From assembly GCA_903822495.1 (NCBI GenBank), contig CAIJPD010000063.1, positions 62,001-126,000 of the forward strand: a DNA stretch of 64,000 nt. The letters are read 5' to 3'. A program made the translations under genes and the position numbers. Positions 46,049 to 58,923 of the stretch are shown one piece after another (the stretch's first letter is position 1; each line of letters starts with the position of its first letter). The notes beneath the pieces were generated by a model that did not search any database, had not been told where the DNA came from, and saw nothing but the letters and a program-made list of their open reading frames with translations. The DNA is from an uncultured Chloroflexota bacterium (GTDB lineage: Bacteria; Chloroflexota; Limnocylindria; Limnocylindrales; CSP1-4).

Positions 46049-46266
46049 GGTGCCTCCTGGCTGGGTCTGGGGCGAAGTCTTGGGCGCGAGGCTCGGGCGC
46101 CGGCGGAGCGAGGCGACGGCGCGCGCGAGCGAGGACGGCATCGTACGCGAACGACGGAGCGGACGGCGCTGCCGACCGCCCGGTTTGGTGGCAGGTAAGC
46201 GCGGGCTGGTAGAACTGGCCCGTCCGTTCCGCCCGGGCACCCCAGCTCCCCGCCGGGAGGTCGTCG

Positions 46267-49200
46267 ATGGATCGCGCCCGGCGCGCCACAGTCGCTGCCA
46301 TCTTCTTCGTCCTTGCCCTCGCCCTGGTGGTCGCGGGCACGTCCGCGCCGGCCGCCCGGCTGCTGCTGGCCAGGCCGGCCGCGGCCGTCGCCTGGCCTGT
46401 CTCGACGCTCGTGGTCTCGGAGGTCCAGACCGGGGGCGCATCGGCGTCCGACGAGTTCGTGGAGCTCACCAACGCTGGATCGGTGCCGGTTGACCTCGCC
46501 GGCCTGGAGGTGGCCTACGTGACCTTCAGCGGCGCTACCGTCACGCGCAAGGCCAGCTGGCCCTCGACGCTGCTCCTGGATCCCGGGCGGCACTTGCTGA
46601 TCGCGAATGGGGCGGGCCTCCATGCGTCCGTCGCCGACGCGGTCTACAGCGGCGGCCTGGCGGCCACCGGCGGGGCGATCGTCCTGCGCCGGATCGGCGG
46701 CGCTCCGGTTGATGCCATCGGCTGGGGCGACACCGTCAGCTCGTTCGTGGAGGGTGCTGCGGCACCCGCGCCGCCACCCGGCTCCAGCCTGGAGCGCCGC
46801 CCGGGCGGCATCGACGGCAACGGCGTGGACACCAACGACAACGCCACGGACTGGCTCGTGCAGGCAGCGCCCAGCCCGCAGCCGCTCGCCGCGCCGCCGG
46901 CGCCGGTTCCCTCCGCCTCGGCCAGCCCCAGCCCGGCCCCGTCGCCCACCGCATTGCCCACGCCGGCGCCAACGGCGAGCCCTGTCCCGTCGGCGTCGCC
47001 CGTGCCCACCTCCAGCCCCACGCCAGGCACCACGATCGCCCCGTCGCTGCCACCCTCGGCGGCTCCGACGACCGCGCCGGATCCCTCGCCCAGCCCCACC
47101 CCGACGCCCATCCCGACCCCGGTCCCGACGCCGGACCCGGTGCCGAGTCCGACGCCGGCTCCCACGGTGGGGCCCTCGCCAACCCCAACCCCGACCCCCG
47201 CGCCGACACCCGCTCCGGACCCGAGCCCAACCCCGACGCCGGTCCCCACGCCAACCCCAACCCCCACGCCGATCGGGATCGCGGATGCCCGGGCGCTGCC
47301 AGACGGCGAGTCGGCCACCATCGTGGGGGTGCTCACGACGCCGCTCGGGCTGCTCGAGGAGGGTCGGTCGGCCTTCGTGGAGGATGTGACCGGCGGGATC
47401 ACGCTCTATCTGGACGGGGCGCCGCCGGCCCCTTGGCCGGCCGGCACGCTGATCCGCGCCGGCGGCACGATTGACGAGCGGTACGGCGCGCGGACCCTCC
47501 GGTTGGCTCTGGCCGCGATCGAGGACCTGGGGCCGGGTGCCTTGCCGGCCGCGCCGGCCGTGGCCACTGGTCAGGTCGGCGAGGCCGTGGAGGGCCGGCG
47601 GGTGACCGTCGGCGGGGTCACCATTGGGGCGGCGACGGCCTACGCGGACGGGACTGGGATCCTGGTGGACGACGGCAGCGGCCCCGTCCGCGTGATCGTG
47701 GCCCCCGACGCGCTGGGCTCAGCAGCGATCCCGCCCGGGTCCACGATCGTTGCGGCGGGCTCGGTGGGCCAGCGCGACAGCACGGGCACTGGGGCCTCCG
47801 GCTACCGGCTCATGGTCACGTTGCCTGGTGACCTGGTCGCGACGCCGCCCGCGCCCAGCCCCAGCCCGACGCCTGTCCCAACCCCCACACCCAACCCAAC
47901 CCCCACACCCAACCCATCGCCCACACCCAACCCAACCCCCACACCCAACCCATCGCCCACGCCGTCCGACCTGATCGGCATCGGGACGGCCCGGGCGCGC
48001 TCCGTCGGGAGCGTGGTCGCCGTCGCCGGCGTCGTCACCGCGGAGGCAGGGCGGCTCGGGACGCCGGACCTCCTCGCGATCGAGGACGGAACGGGCGCCG
48101 TGGTCCTCCACCTCGCCGACGGCGCGTCGGCTCCGCCGCGTGGCAGCCGGGTCGAGGCGCGTGGGGCACTCGCCGTCCCCAACGGGCAGCTCGAGGTCAA
48201 GCTGGCCGCCGATGGGCTCCGGGTCATTGCCGGCGCGGCGCTGCCCGCTCCGCCGTTCACCCGGGCGTCGGCGATCGGCGAGGGGACCGAGGCCCGCCTG
48301 GTGGCGATCGAGGGGACCGTCGCGGCCGCGCCGTGGCGGTCCACCAGCCACGACATCTCGTTTGACGTCATCGATGCGCAGGGCGGCCGGGTGCGCGTCA
48401 TGGCCGACGCCTCCAGCGGCCTCACGACCACCGCCGTGCGAGCCGGTCGCTCGTACCGCCTGGTCGGGGTGGTCGGTCAACGGGCGTCCCGCAAGGACGC
48501 GCTCGACGGCTACCGAGTGTGGCTCCGCGACGGCCTCGACATCGCAGTCCTGGCCACGCCGGTCCCATCGCCGTCGGCCGCGCCAACCCAGGTGCCGGCC
48601 ATCCCGATTGCCCGGGCCATCACCCAGCAAGATGCCACCGTCGTCGTGGAAGGCACCGTCACCATCCCGGCGGCGCTGCTGGACGCCACCGGCCGGCGCA
48701 TCGTCGTGCAGGACGCGACCGGCGCGGTGGAGGTCCTCCTCCCGATCGGGACCGGGGCGCCGCCGGTGGGTCAGCGCCTGCGGGTCGTGGGGACGATGAC
48801 GCGCGCCTACGGTGCGCCGCGGATCCGTGCCAGCGCGGTGCAGGTCATCGCCGCGGCCAGCACTCCGGACCCCGCCCCGCTCACCGGCCAACCGGGAACG
48901 GCACTCGAATGGCGGCTGGCCCGGATCACCGGCATCGTCGCCTCCGTGAGCCGCCTGGGCAGCCGCTGGCGCGCCGAGCTGTCCGTCGGCGGGCAGCGGG
49001 TCCTGGTCGATGGGCTGCCCGGGGCCGGGATCCCATCGACCGCACTGATCGCCGGACGGCAGGCGACCGTCATCGGGATCATTCGCCGGCCCTACCCGGG
49101 AGCCTCGGACCAGCGTTTCGGCCTGGTGCCGCGCGGCCCGGAGGACCTCGGGCTGGCCTCGACGAGCAGGTCGGTGCCGGCCGGTGGTGCGACCGGCATG

Positions 49201-49863
49201 GGCGGATCCGATGGGGCGTCAGGCCCGGGCGGCGGCAACGCGAGCGCACGGGACGGCGCCGGTCTGGCCGGCGGCGCCCAGTCCTTCCCGGATGTCGACC
49301 TGGCGGCGTTGGCGGAGCATGTCGGCGAGCGCGTTCGCGTCGGCGGGCTGGTCACGGAGCCGGCAGGCGATGCGTTCGGGCTGGACGACGGCACGGCGCT
49401 GGCCGCCGTCCTCCTCCGGGGCGAGGCCGCAGCCTTCGCAGGCCTCCTGGAGCCCGGCGACGCGCTGAATGCCGTGGGCCTCGTCGTCGCCCGGCCGGGC
49501 CATCCGGATGACTGGGCGGTCGAGGTCACGAGCCCGGACGGGCTGGTGCGGGTTGGCGACCTGGGCGAGCCGAGGGCCATCGCCGGCCCAGGCGTGGACG
49601 CCGGCGACGCCGGCGACCCGGACCCAGTCGCAGACCCTGCCGAGGCGGCTGGTGAGGCCGGACACCCCGGTCGCTGGCTGGGGCTCGGCGGCGTCTTCGG
49701 CGACGACCCCGGCGCGCTCGTCGGCTTGGTCCCGGTGCTGCTCCTCTCGGCCGTCTCGGTCGCCACCTCGGCGCTGCGCCGTCGACGCGTGCGCCGCCGG
49801 GCGGATGCCCGGCTCGCCGAACGCCTGGCAAAGGTGGCCGGCCCGGGCACATCGGTCGCTTGA
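46267..49863 (+). CDS. Secreted lamin-tail / multi-OB-fold protein (1198 aa)
   Basis: Predicted cell-surface protein. A signal peptide ([18 protein letters not shown]) leads into a lamin-tail domain (about residues 45-150: [34 protein letters not shown]). A Pro/Thr/Ser linker of about 125 residues follows. Then come at least four to five OB-fold-like modules with the repeated pattern [40 protein letters not shown], separated by a second Pro-Thr-Asn linker near residue 540. A C-terminal membrane helix ([20 protein letters not shown]) and basic tail anchor it. GGGAGG precedes the ATG. LTD plus OB-fold proteins are often nuclease- or nucleic-acid-associated. Confidence 0.85.
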   Translation: MDRARRATVAAIFFVLALALVVAGTSAPAARLLLARPAAAVAWPVSTLVVSEVQTGGASASDEFVELTNAGSVPVDLAGLEVAYVTFSGATVTRKASWPSTLLLDPGRHLLIANGAGLHASVADAVYSGGLAATGGAIVLRRIGGAPVDAIGWGDTVSSFVEGAAAPAPPPGSSLERRPGGIDGNGVDTNDNATDWLVQAAPSPQPLAAPPAPVPSASASPSPAPSPTALPTPAPTASPVPSASPVPTSSPTPGTTIAPSLPPSAAPTTAPDPSPSPTPTPIPTPVPTPDPVPSPTPAPTVGPSPTPTPTPAPTPAPDPSPTPTPVPTPTPTPTPIGIADARALPDGESATIVGVLTTPLGLLEEGRSAFVEDVTGGITLYLDGAPPAPWPAGTLIRAGGTIDERYGARTLRLALAAIEDLGPGALPAAPAVATGQVGEAVEGRRVTVGGVTIGAATAYADGTGILVDDGSGPVRVIVAPDALGSAAIPPGSTIVAAGSVGQRDSTGTGASGYRLMVTLPGDLVATPPAPSPSPTPVPTPTPNPTPTPNPSPTPNPTPTPNPSPTPSDLIGIGTARARSVGSVVAVAGVVTAEAGRLGTPDLLAIEDGTGAVVLHLADGASAPPRGSRVEARGALAVPNGQLEVKLAADGLRVIAGAALPAPPFTRASAIGEGTEARLVAIEGTVAAAPWRSTSHDISFDVIDAQGGRVRVMADASSGLTTTAVRAGRSYRLVGVVGQRASRKDALDGYRVWLRDGLDIAVLATPVPSPSAAPTQVPAIPIARAITQQDATVVVEGTVTIPAALLDATGRRIVVQDATGAVEVLLPIGTGAPPVGQRLRVVGTMTRAYGAPRIRASAVQVIAAASTPDPAPLTGQPGTALEWRLARITGIVASVSRLGSRWRAELSVGGQRVLVDGLPGAGIPSTALIAGRQATVIGIIRRPYPGASDQRFGLVPRGPEDLGLASTSRSVPAGGATGMGGSDGASGPGGGNASARDGAGLAGGAQSFPDVDLAALAEHVGERVRVGGLVTEPAGDAFGLDDGTALAAVLLRGEAAAFAGLLEPGDALNAVGLVVARPGHPDDWAVEVTSPDGLVRVGDLGEPRAIAGPGVDAGDAGDPDPVADPAEAAGEAGHPGRWLGLGGVFGDDPGALVGLVPVLLLSAVSVATSALRRRRVRRRADARLAERLAKVAGPGTSVA
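46899..47274 (+). repeat. Low-complexity Pro/Thr/Ser-coding region
   Basis: Codons for Pro-Thr/Ser/Ala alternate for about 375 bp (CCG/CCC-ACG/ACC pattern) within the lamin-tail protein, forming an extended extracellular linker. Confidence 0.8.
47884..47955 (+). repeat. Two perfect 36-bp tandem repeats
   Basis: A 36-bp unit coding a Pro-Thr-Pro-Asn pattern occurs twice with no mismatch in the second linker of the lamin-tail protein, and a partial third copy follows. Recent expansion by slippage is likely. Confidence 0.85.
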
Positions 49864-49941
49864 CGCTCGTGAGAAGGCAGGGCTATCCTCGCCCGGACCT
49901 CGTGGCCGCCCAGTGTGTCGCGCAGCAGAAGGGATCACCTC

Positions 49942-50814
49942 TTGCCCAACGCGGACCCCCGCGTCGCCCTCCCCGCCGGTGAGCGCCAGTACCACATCGG
50001 GCTCGCCCCGGGTGAGCTGGCCGAGTACATCCTCCTCCCCGGCGATCCCGACCGCACCGGCCGCATTGCCGCGCGATTCGACAGCGTCGAGCGCGAGCAC
50101 CGGCACCGCGAGTTCGCGTCGGTCACGGGCACGTACGAGGGGATGCGCGTCTCGGTCGTCTCGACGGGCATCGGCACCGACAACGTCGAGATCGTCGTCG
50201 CCGAGATCCTGGCCATCACCGAGCGGCCCACCTTCGTCCGCGTCGGGTCGTGCGGCGCGCTCCAGCCGGAGATGGAGCTGGGGGACCTCGTGATCAGCAC
50301 GGGCGCCGTGCGCCTCGAGACCACCACCAGCTGGTTCGTGCACGACGGGTACCCGGCCGTGGCCGACTACGAGGTGATCCTCGCGCTCCAGGAGGCGGCC
50401 GCACGGCGGGGTCATCGGACCCACGTTGGGCTGACTGCCACCGCCCCCGGGTTCTACGGGGCACAGGGTCGACCCATTCCGCAGCTGCCAATCCGCTATC
50501 CCGGGCTGGCCGACGATATGATGCGCCAGCGCGTGCTGAACTTCGAGATGGAGGCCTCGGCGCTGCTCGTCCTCGCGGGCCTGGCCCGCTGTCGGGCGGG
50601 TGTCGTGTGCGCCGTGTACGCCCAGCGCAATGCCGGTCAGTTCGTGACCGGCGCCCAGCAAGATGCGGCAGAAACCGCGTGCGTGGAGACGGGGCTTGAC
50701 AGCCTCCTGATCCTCGCCGAGATGGACCACCAGAAGCGCCAGGCTGGCGTGGACCGGTGGCGACCATCGCTCTGGAGTCGTCCAACCGCGGACACGGGAC
50801 ATGGGCTCTCGTGA
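49942..50814 (+). CDS. Uridine/purine nucleoside phosphorylase (PNP-UDP family)
   Basis: Phosphorolyses nucleosides to base and ribose-1-phosphate. The 290-residue protein has the NP-I hexamer signatures LLPGDPDRTGRIA (phosphate site), VVSTGIGTDNVEIVVAE, RVGSCGALQPEMELGDLVIS and NFEMEASALLVLAG (purine/pyrimidine-side Glu and Met). Uridine phosphorylase is the best guess, because ATAPGFYGAQ and the QR-type end fit the Udp branch. The start is uncertain: a TTG after a purine-rich stretch is used, with a GTG at 49915 possible. Confidence 0.85.
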   Translation: MPNADPRVALPAGERQYHIGLAPGELAEYILLPGDPDRTGRIAARFDSVEREHRHREFASVTGTYEGMRVSVVSTGIGTDNVEIVVAEILAITERPTFVRVGSCGALQPEMELGDLVISTGAVRLETTTSWFVHDGYPAVADYEVILALQEAAARRGHRTHVGLTATAPGFYGAQGRPIPQLPIRYPGLADDMMRQRVLNFEMEASALLVLAGLARCRAGVVCAVYAQRNAGQFVTGAQQDAAETACVETGLDSLLILAEMDHQKRQAGVDRWRPSLWSRPTADTGHGLS

Positions 50815-50841
50815 CGCTCCACCAATACGAGGAGAATCTCG

Positions 50842-50985
50842 GTGGCTGAGGCTTACTGCGTCAAGGACAAGAAGAAGGTCGAAATCAAGGATCCGCAGCA
50901 GATCACGATGAAGAACGGCAAGCCGGCCGTGTCGGGCGTCTGCCCGGACTGCGGCAACAAGGTCTTCCGCATCGGCGGCGGCTGA
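50842..50985 (+). CDS. DUF5679-like zinc-binding peptide (47 aa)
   Basis: GTG start with AGGAGA seven nt upstream. The protein has AYCVKDKKKVEIKDPQ, a central TMKNGKPAVSG and a C-terminal CPDCGNKVFRIGG. The CPDC pair plus the early Cys gives three of the usual four zinc ligands. The pattern matches the small DUF5679 proteins common in Chloroflexota and actinobacteria. A hairpin follows. Confidence 0.75.
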   Translation: MAEAYCVKDKKKVEIKDPQQITMKNGKPAVSGVCPDCGNKVFRIGGG

Positions 50986-51001
50986 TCGCCTGACGGCAGC
51001 C

Positions 51002-51039
51002 CACGACGACCCTCGCCCATCCCGGCGGGGGTCGTCGTG
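51002..51039 (+). terminator. Hairpin after the DUF5679 gene
   Basis: 11-bp perfect stem (CACGACGACCC / GGGTCGTCGTG) around a 16-nt loop, 16 bp past the stop and ending 6 bp before the ROK start. It could also sequester the ROK leader. Confidence 0.65.
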
Positions 51040-51045
51040 ATTCAG

Positions 51046-52062
51046 ATGACGAGCAGCGACCACTCCTTCTCGGCGGCCCCCGTGCTGGCGCTCGATCTGG
51101 GCGCGAGCCGGATTCGTGCAGCCGTCGTCCTGCCCGACGGCTCGATCGCGGCGCGTGCGGAAGGCGTGACCCGCTCCTCGGACGGCCCGCAGGCCGTGGT
51201 GGCCGACATGATCGGCCTGCTCCGGGCGGTCCGTGCCGCCGCGCCCACCGAGGTCGTTGCCGGCCTGCGGGGGATCGGCGTCTGTGCCCCCGGTCCGCTC
51301 GATGCCGCGAGCGGCCGGTTGATCGACACGCCCAACCTCGGCCCGGCCTTCCGCGACATCCCGATCACGGCCCCCATCGCGGCGGCCCTCGGCCTGCCGG
51401 CCGTCCTGGAGCGGGACACGGTCGTCGCCCTCCTCGGCGAGCTGGGCTTCGGGGCTGCCCGCGACGCCCGCGACGCGGTCTACATCACGGTCTCGACGGG
51501 GGTCGGCGGCGCCGTCCTCGCCGCCGGCCGGCTCCTTGCCGGGGCCGACGGGCTGGCGGGCGAGATCGGCCACCTCACCGTTGACCTCGACGGGCCCATG
51601 TGCGGCTGTGGTGGCCGCGGCCACCTGGAGGCGATCACGTCGGGCTCCGGGCTCGCGCGGGCCGCGGCGGACCTCGTCGCCACCGGCCTCGCTCCCGGCC
51701 TCGCCGCCATGGCGACCCTCGCCGGCCGGAGCCTCTCCGCCCGCGACCTGGCCGACGCCGAGGCCGCGGGCGACCCCGACGCCGCGGCACTCCTGGGCCG
51801 CGCTCGACGCGCCTTTGCGGCGGCCATGGTCGGCGTCGTCGATGTGTTCAACCCCGAAGTGGTCGTCGTCGGGGGAAGCCTGGCCCACGGCCAGGGCGAG
51901 CGGCTCCTCGGGCCTGCCCGGGATGCCGTGGCCCGCGAGGCGTTCCGGGTCCAGGCCACCCGGGTCCGCCTGGTGCCTGCCCGGCTGGGCGACGACGTGG
52001 GCCTGGTCGGCGCGCTGGGTCTCGTGGGCAGGCGCGCGGCGGGGGATTGGGCCGGAAACTGA
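51046..52062 (+). CDS. ROK-family sugar kinase (glucokinase-like)
   Basis: ATP-dependent hexokinase of the ROK family (338 residues). The phosphate-1 motif is LALDLGASRIRAAVV and the ROK signature is LAGADGLAGEIGHLTVD. The zinc motif is CGCGGRGHLEA, where the fourth ligand, usually Cys (CGCxxxGCxE), is His. VVVVGGSLAHG closes the C-terminal lobe. Glucose is the likely substrate, feeding the gap-pgk-eno genes just downstream. The ATG after the hairpin is chosen; an in-frame GTG lies within the hairpin. Confidence 0.9.
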   Translation: MTSSDHSFSAAPVLALDLGASRIRAAVVLPDGSIAARAEGVTRSSDGPQAVVADMIGLLRAVRAAAPTEVVAGLRGIGVCAPGPLDAASGRLIDTPNLGPAFRDIPITAPIAAALGLPAVLERDTVVALLGELGFGAARDARDAVYITVSTGVGGAVLAAGRLLAGADGLAGEIGHLTVDLDGPMCGCGGRGHLEAITSGSGLARAAADLVATGLAPGLAAMATLAGRSLSARDLADAEAAGDPDAAALLGRARRAFAAAMVGVVDVFNPEVVVVGGSLAHGQGERLLGPARDAVAREAFRVQATRVRLVPARLGDDVGLVGALGLVGRRAAGDWAGN

Positions 52063-52116
52063 GGCAGGGCGGGCCCGGTTCGCTCCCAGCCGATCACCCG
52101 GGATGACCTAGGGTAG

Positions 52117-53289
<1,173 letters not shown>

Positions 53290-53296
53290 GGCCACC

Positions 53297-56414
<3,118 letters not shown>

Positions 56415-56560
56415 TCGGCTGGGCTGTCGCCCGGCTTCGAGCTGCCGCCTGACGGGCTGGGCGGCAGCCCAGCTTCGGGCCATCGCCCGGCTTCGAACCG
56501 GGTGGTCACCCGGCCTCGGGCCCCTGGTGCGACGGCCGACTGCGCGGCGCCGTGAATCAA

Positions 56561-56587
56561 AACGCCCCGGGCATTGCCCGGGGCGTT
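56561..56587 (-). terminator. rpsT terminator (strong hairpin)
   Basis: 13-bp perfect stem with one unpaired base, flanked on the minus-strand 3' side by TTTTGATT and on the plus strand by TTTCAG. It is a good Rho-independent terminator for rpsT, and for the enolase operon from the other side. Confidence 0.85.
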
Positions 56588-56600
56588 TCAGTTGGCGCGA

Positions 56601-57383
56601 TTACTTGTCGGGCTTCTCGGCAGCCGGAGCCTTGGGGGCCTTGGCAGCAGCCGGGGCCTTTGCAGCCTTGGGAGCAGCCGGAGCCTTGGGGGCCTTGGCA
56701 GCAGCCGGAGCCTTTGCAGCCTTGGGAGCAGCCGGGGCCTTTGCAGCAGCCGGGGCCTTTGCAGCCTTGGCAGCAGCCGGGGCCTTTGCAGCCTTGGCAG
56801 CCTTGGCGGCCTTGGCAGCAGCGCCCTTGGTCGGAGCCTTGGCAGCGACGGTGGCCTTGGGAGCCTCCGCCTTGGCAGCCTTGGCCGCGGCGGCAGCAGC
56901 AGCGTCCGTGCGGGCCGTCTTGCTCAGCGCGGCGCGCGCCTTGCCGGCGGCCGTCTGGGCGCCCTTTGCCTTGTCGGCCTTGCCGGCCGCGATGCGGGCC
57001 TTGGCGGCCTTGACCGCGGCAGCCTTGCCGGTTGTCTTGCTGACGTGCGCGGAGGTTTGCACCACCGACCCGCCCAGTGCGGCGTTCACCTTGAGCGTGA
57101 GGCGCGACTTGCGTCGCGCTGCGGCATTCGGGTGGATGGCGCCGACCTTGGCAGCACGATCCAGGGCGCTGAGCGCCTCGCGGAGCGCGACCTGCGGGTC
57201 AGTGCCCTCGATCGGATTGGCGGCGACCGTAATTGCCTTGGAAACCAGGGTCTTTGCGGCACTTCGCCGGGGCTGAAGGATTGCGCGCCGGGCTTCGGCC
57301 TGCCGAACGCGCTTCAGGCCCGAGGGAGTCCGCGCGCCTGTCCACGTGCGGGGCGTCTTGGCCAACGGTGCGAACCTCGTCAT
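56601..57383 (-). CDS. rpsT: Ribosomal protein S20 with long histone-H1-like tail
   Basis: The N-terminal part matches S20: SGLKRVRQAEARRAI, then LREALSALDRAAKVGAIHPN and AAARRKSRLTLKVNAA, the most conserved block. S20 usually ends here at about 85-90 residues. This protein has an N-terminal leader of about 20 residues and a C-terminal tail of about 150. The tail is almost wholly Ala, Lys and Pro in AKAP/AAAKA/KAPAA repeats, like histone H1 or mycobacterial HupB tails. The tail is probably disordered, basic and RNA/DNA-binding (inference). It has its own terminator, and the start is an ATG with a weak ribosome site. Confidence 0.88.
   Translation of the reverse strand: MTRFAPLAKTPRTWTGARTPSGLKRVRQAEARRAILQPRRSAAKTLVSKAITVAANPIEGTDPQVALREALSALDRAAKVGAIHPNAAARRKSRLTLKVNAALGGSVVQTSAHVSKTTGKAAAVKAAKARIAAGKADKAKGAQTAAGKARAALSKTARTDAAAAAAAKAAKAEAPKATVAAKAPTKGAAAKAAKAAKAAKAPAAAKAAKAPAAAKAPAAPKAAKAPAAAKAPKAPAAPKAAKAPAAAKAPKAPAAEKPDK
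56620..56860 (-). repeat. Ala/Lys/Pro-coding repeat array in rpsT
   Basis: Irregular tandem units of about 24-51 bp (AGCAGCCGG-GCCTTTGCAG on the plus strand and variants) encode the S20 tail. Confidence 0.75.
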
Positions 57384-57516
57384 GCGGGTGGTTGTCGTGC
57401 GTCGGACGCGGGATATGCGCCGGACGCGAACCGCGATGGTAGCAGAGCCAGGCAGGGGAAGCCAGCCCGTTCTCGAATGCGGCGCTTGACCCGATCAGGA
57501 GGCTCGCGACCGACCT

Positions 57517-57560
57517 GTTGACCGTACGTTAACGCGATGCCGACGGTGGGTTGACCTGCC
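57517..57560 (+). promoter_or_regulatory. PHO-box-like array ahead of pstS
   Basis: Four units phased every 11 bp start at 57517, 57528, 57539 and 57550: GTTGACC, GTTAACG, GCCGACG and GTTGACC. Direct 11-bp repeats of a GTTxACC-like heptamer are the known operator form of PhoB/PhoP-type regulators. The array lies about 90 bp before pstS, and a matching regulator gene lies at 62827. Confidence 0.7.
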
Positions 57561-57646
57561 GAATCGAACCTTCAGATCGCGGGCCATCAGATCCACGGAG
57601 CCCATGAGCGGCGCCGGCCCGCCGAACGACCAGGAGGATTGATCGC

Positions 57647-58801
57647 GTGACCGTCATCTCCACGAAGCGCATCGGGGTCCTTGCCCTCGCGGCGGCCGTC
57701 CTGGCGGGCGCCTGCTCGTCGGCCGCGACGCCCGCCCCCACCACCGCCCCCAGCGCCGCGGCGTCGGGCGTCGCCAGTGCCGCCCCCGGCGCGAGCGTCC
57801 CCCTCCCGCCGAGCGCCAACGTCACGCTCACGGGCACGGGTGCCACATTCCCCGTACCGCTCTATGACGTCTGGAACGACGCGTTCAACTTCAAGTACAA
57901 GACCGTCCAGGTCGACTACAAGGGCATCGGCTCCGGGGGCGGCATCAAGGCCATCACCGAGCAGACCGTCGACTACGGCGCCTCTGACGCGGCACTCACG
58001 GAGGCGGCGATCGCGGCCCTCCCGGCCGGGAGCAAGGTCCTCCACATCCCGACCGTCCTCGGTGCCGTCGTCGTGATCTACAACGTGGCCGGCCTGGACC
58101 TCAACCTCGACGGGACCACGGTCGCCAACATCTTCCTCGGCAAGATCACCAAGTGGAACGACCCGGCCATCGTGGCCCTGAACAGCGGCGCCACGCTGCC
58201 TGATCTCGCCATCAAGGTCGTCCACCGTTCGGACGGCTCGGGCACGACCAATGCGTTCACCACGTACCTCGACACGGTCAGCCCGGACTGGAAGTCCCAG
58301 GTCGGCAAGGGGACCGACGTCAAATGGCCCACGGGCATCGGCGCGGCCGGCAACGACGGCGTGGCCGGTGGCGTCAAGGGCGATGCCAACAAGGGTGCCA
58401 TCGGGTACGTCGAGCTCAACTACGCCACCACCGCCAAGCTGACCTCCGCGAAGATCAAGAACGCCGCGGGCAAGTTCGTCGCCGGCTCCACGGCCGGTGT
58501 CACCGCGGCCGCCGAAGGCGCCGTTGCCAGCTTCCCGGCCGACTTCCGCCAGGCACCGATCATCAATGGCGCCGGCGATGCGACCTACCCGGTCGCGGCC
58601 TACACCTACCTCCTGGTCTACCAGGCGCAGAAGGACGCGAACAAGGCGCAGGCCCTGGTCGCCTACATCTACTGGGGCCTGACCGACGGGCAGACGACGA
58701 CCGGCGGCCTCGGCTATGCCCGGCTGCCGGAGCCGATCCGCGTCAAGGCACTCCAGCAGCTCCACCTGATCACCGTCAACGGCACGGCGGTCTGGCCGTA
58801 A
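57647..58801 (+). CDS. pstS: Phosphate ABC transporter, substrate-binding lipoprotein
   Basis: High-affinity phosphate-binding protein. The signal peptide with lipobox LAGAC (Cys about 23) is followed by a Ser/Pro/Ala linker. The mature domain has the phosphate-site motifs TGTGATFPVPLY, GIGSGGGIKAI, DYGASDAALT and RSDGSGTTNAF. Length is 384. GTG start with an AGGAGG ribosome site. It heads pstS-C-A-B, and a strong hairpin after the gene probably gives it higher expression than the rest. Confidence 0.96.
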   Translation: MTVISTKRIGVLALAAAVLAGACSSAATPAPTTAPSAAASGVASAAPGASVPLPPSANVTLTGTGATFPVPLYDVWNDAFNFKYKTVQVDYKGIGSGGGIKAITEQTVDYGASDAALTEAAIAALPAGSKVLHIPTVLGAVVVIYNVAGLDLNLDGTTVANIFLGKITKWNDPAIVALNSGATLPDLAIKVVHRSDGSGTTNAFTTYLDTVSPDWKSQVGKGTDVKWPTGIGAAGNDGVAGGVKGDANKGAIGYVELNYATTAKLTSAKIKNAAGKFVAGSTAGVTAAAEGAVASFPADFRQAPIINGAGDATYPVAAYTYLLVYQAQKDANKAQALVAYIYWGLTDGQTTTGGLGYARLPEPIRVKALQQLHLITVNGTAVWP

Positions 58802-58824
58802 CCTCCCACGGCCTGCCCGTCGAT

Positions 58825-58856
58825 GAGCGCCCCGGGGATCCTCCCCAGGGGCGCTC
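58825..58856 (+). terminator. Hairpin between pstS and pstC
   Basis: 9-bp outer stem (GAGCGCCCC / GGGGCGCTC) with a nested GGGGA/TCCCC inner stem and one bulge. No T-run. It may attenuate pstCAB relative to pstS. A GATAAT hexamer at 58909-58914 just before pstC could be a secondary -10. Confidence 0.6.
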
Positions 58857-58923
58857 TGCCGCTTCCGTTCCGAGCCGGCTGGCCCTGTGGCCGGCCGGCG
58901 TTTGAGGGGATAATGACCCACCG

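Noticed and set aside
46899-47960. CRISPR-like repeats
   Set aside because: The repeats are in-frame Pro/Thr linker codons with no unique spacers and no cas genes.
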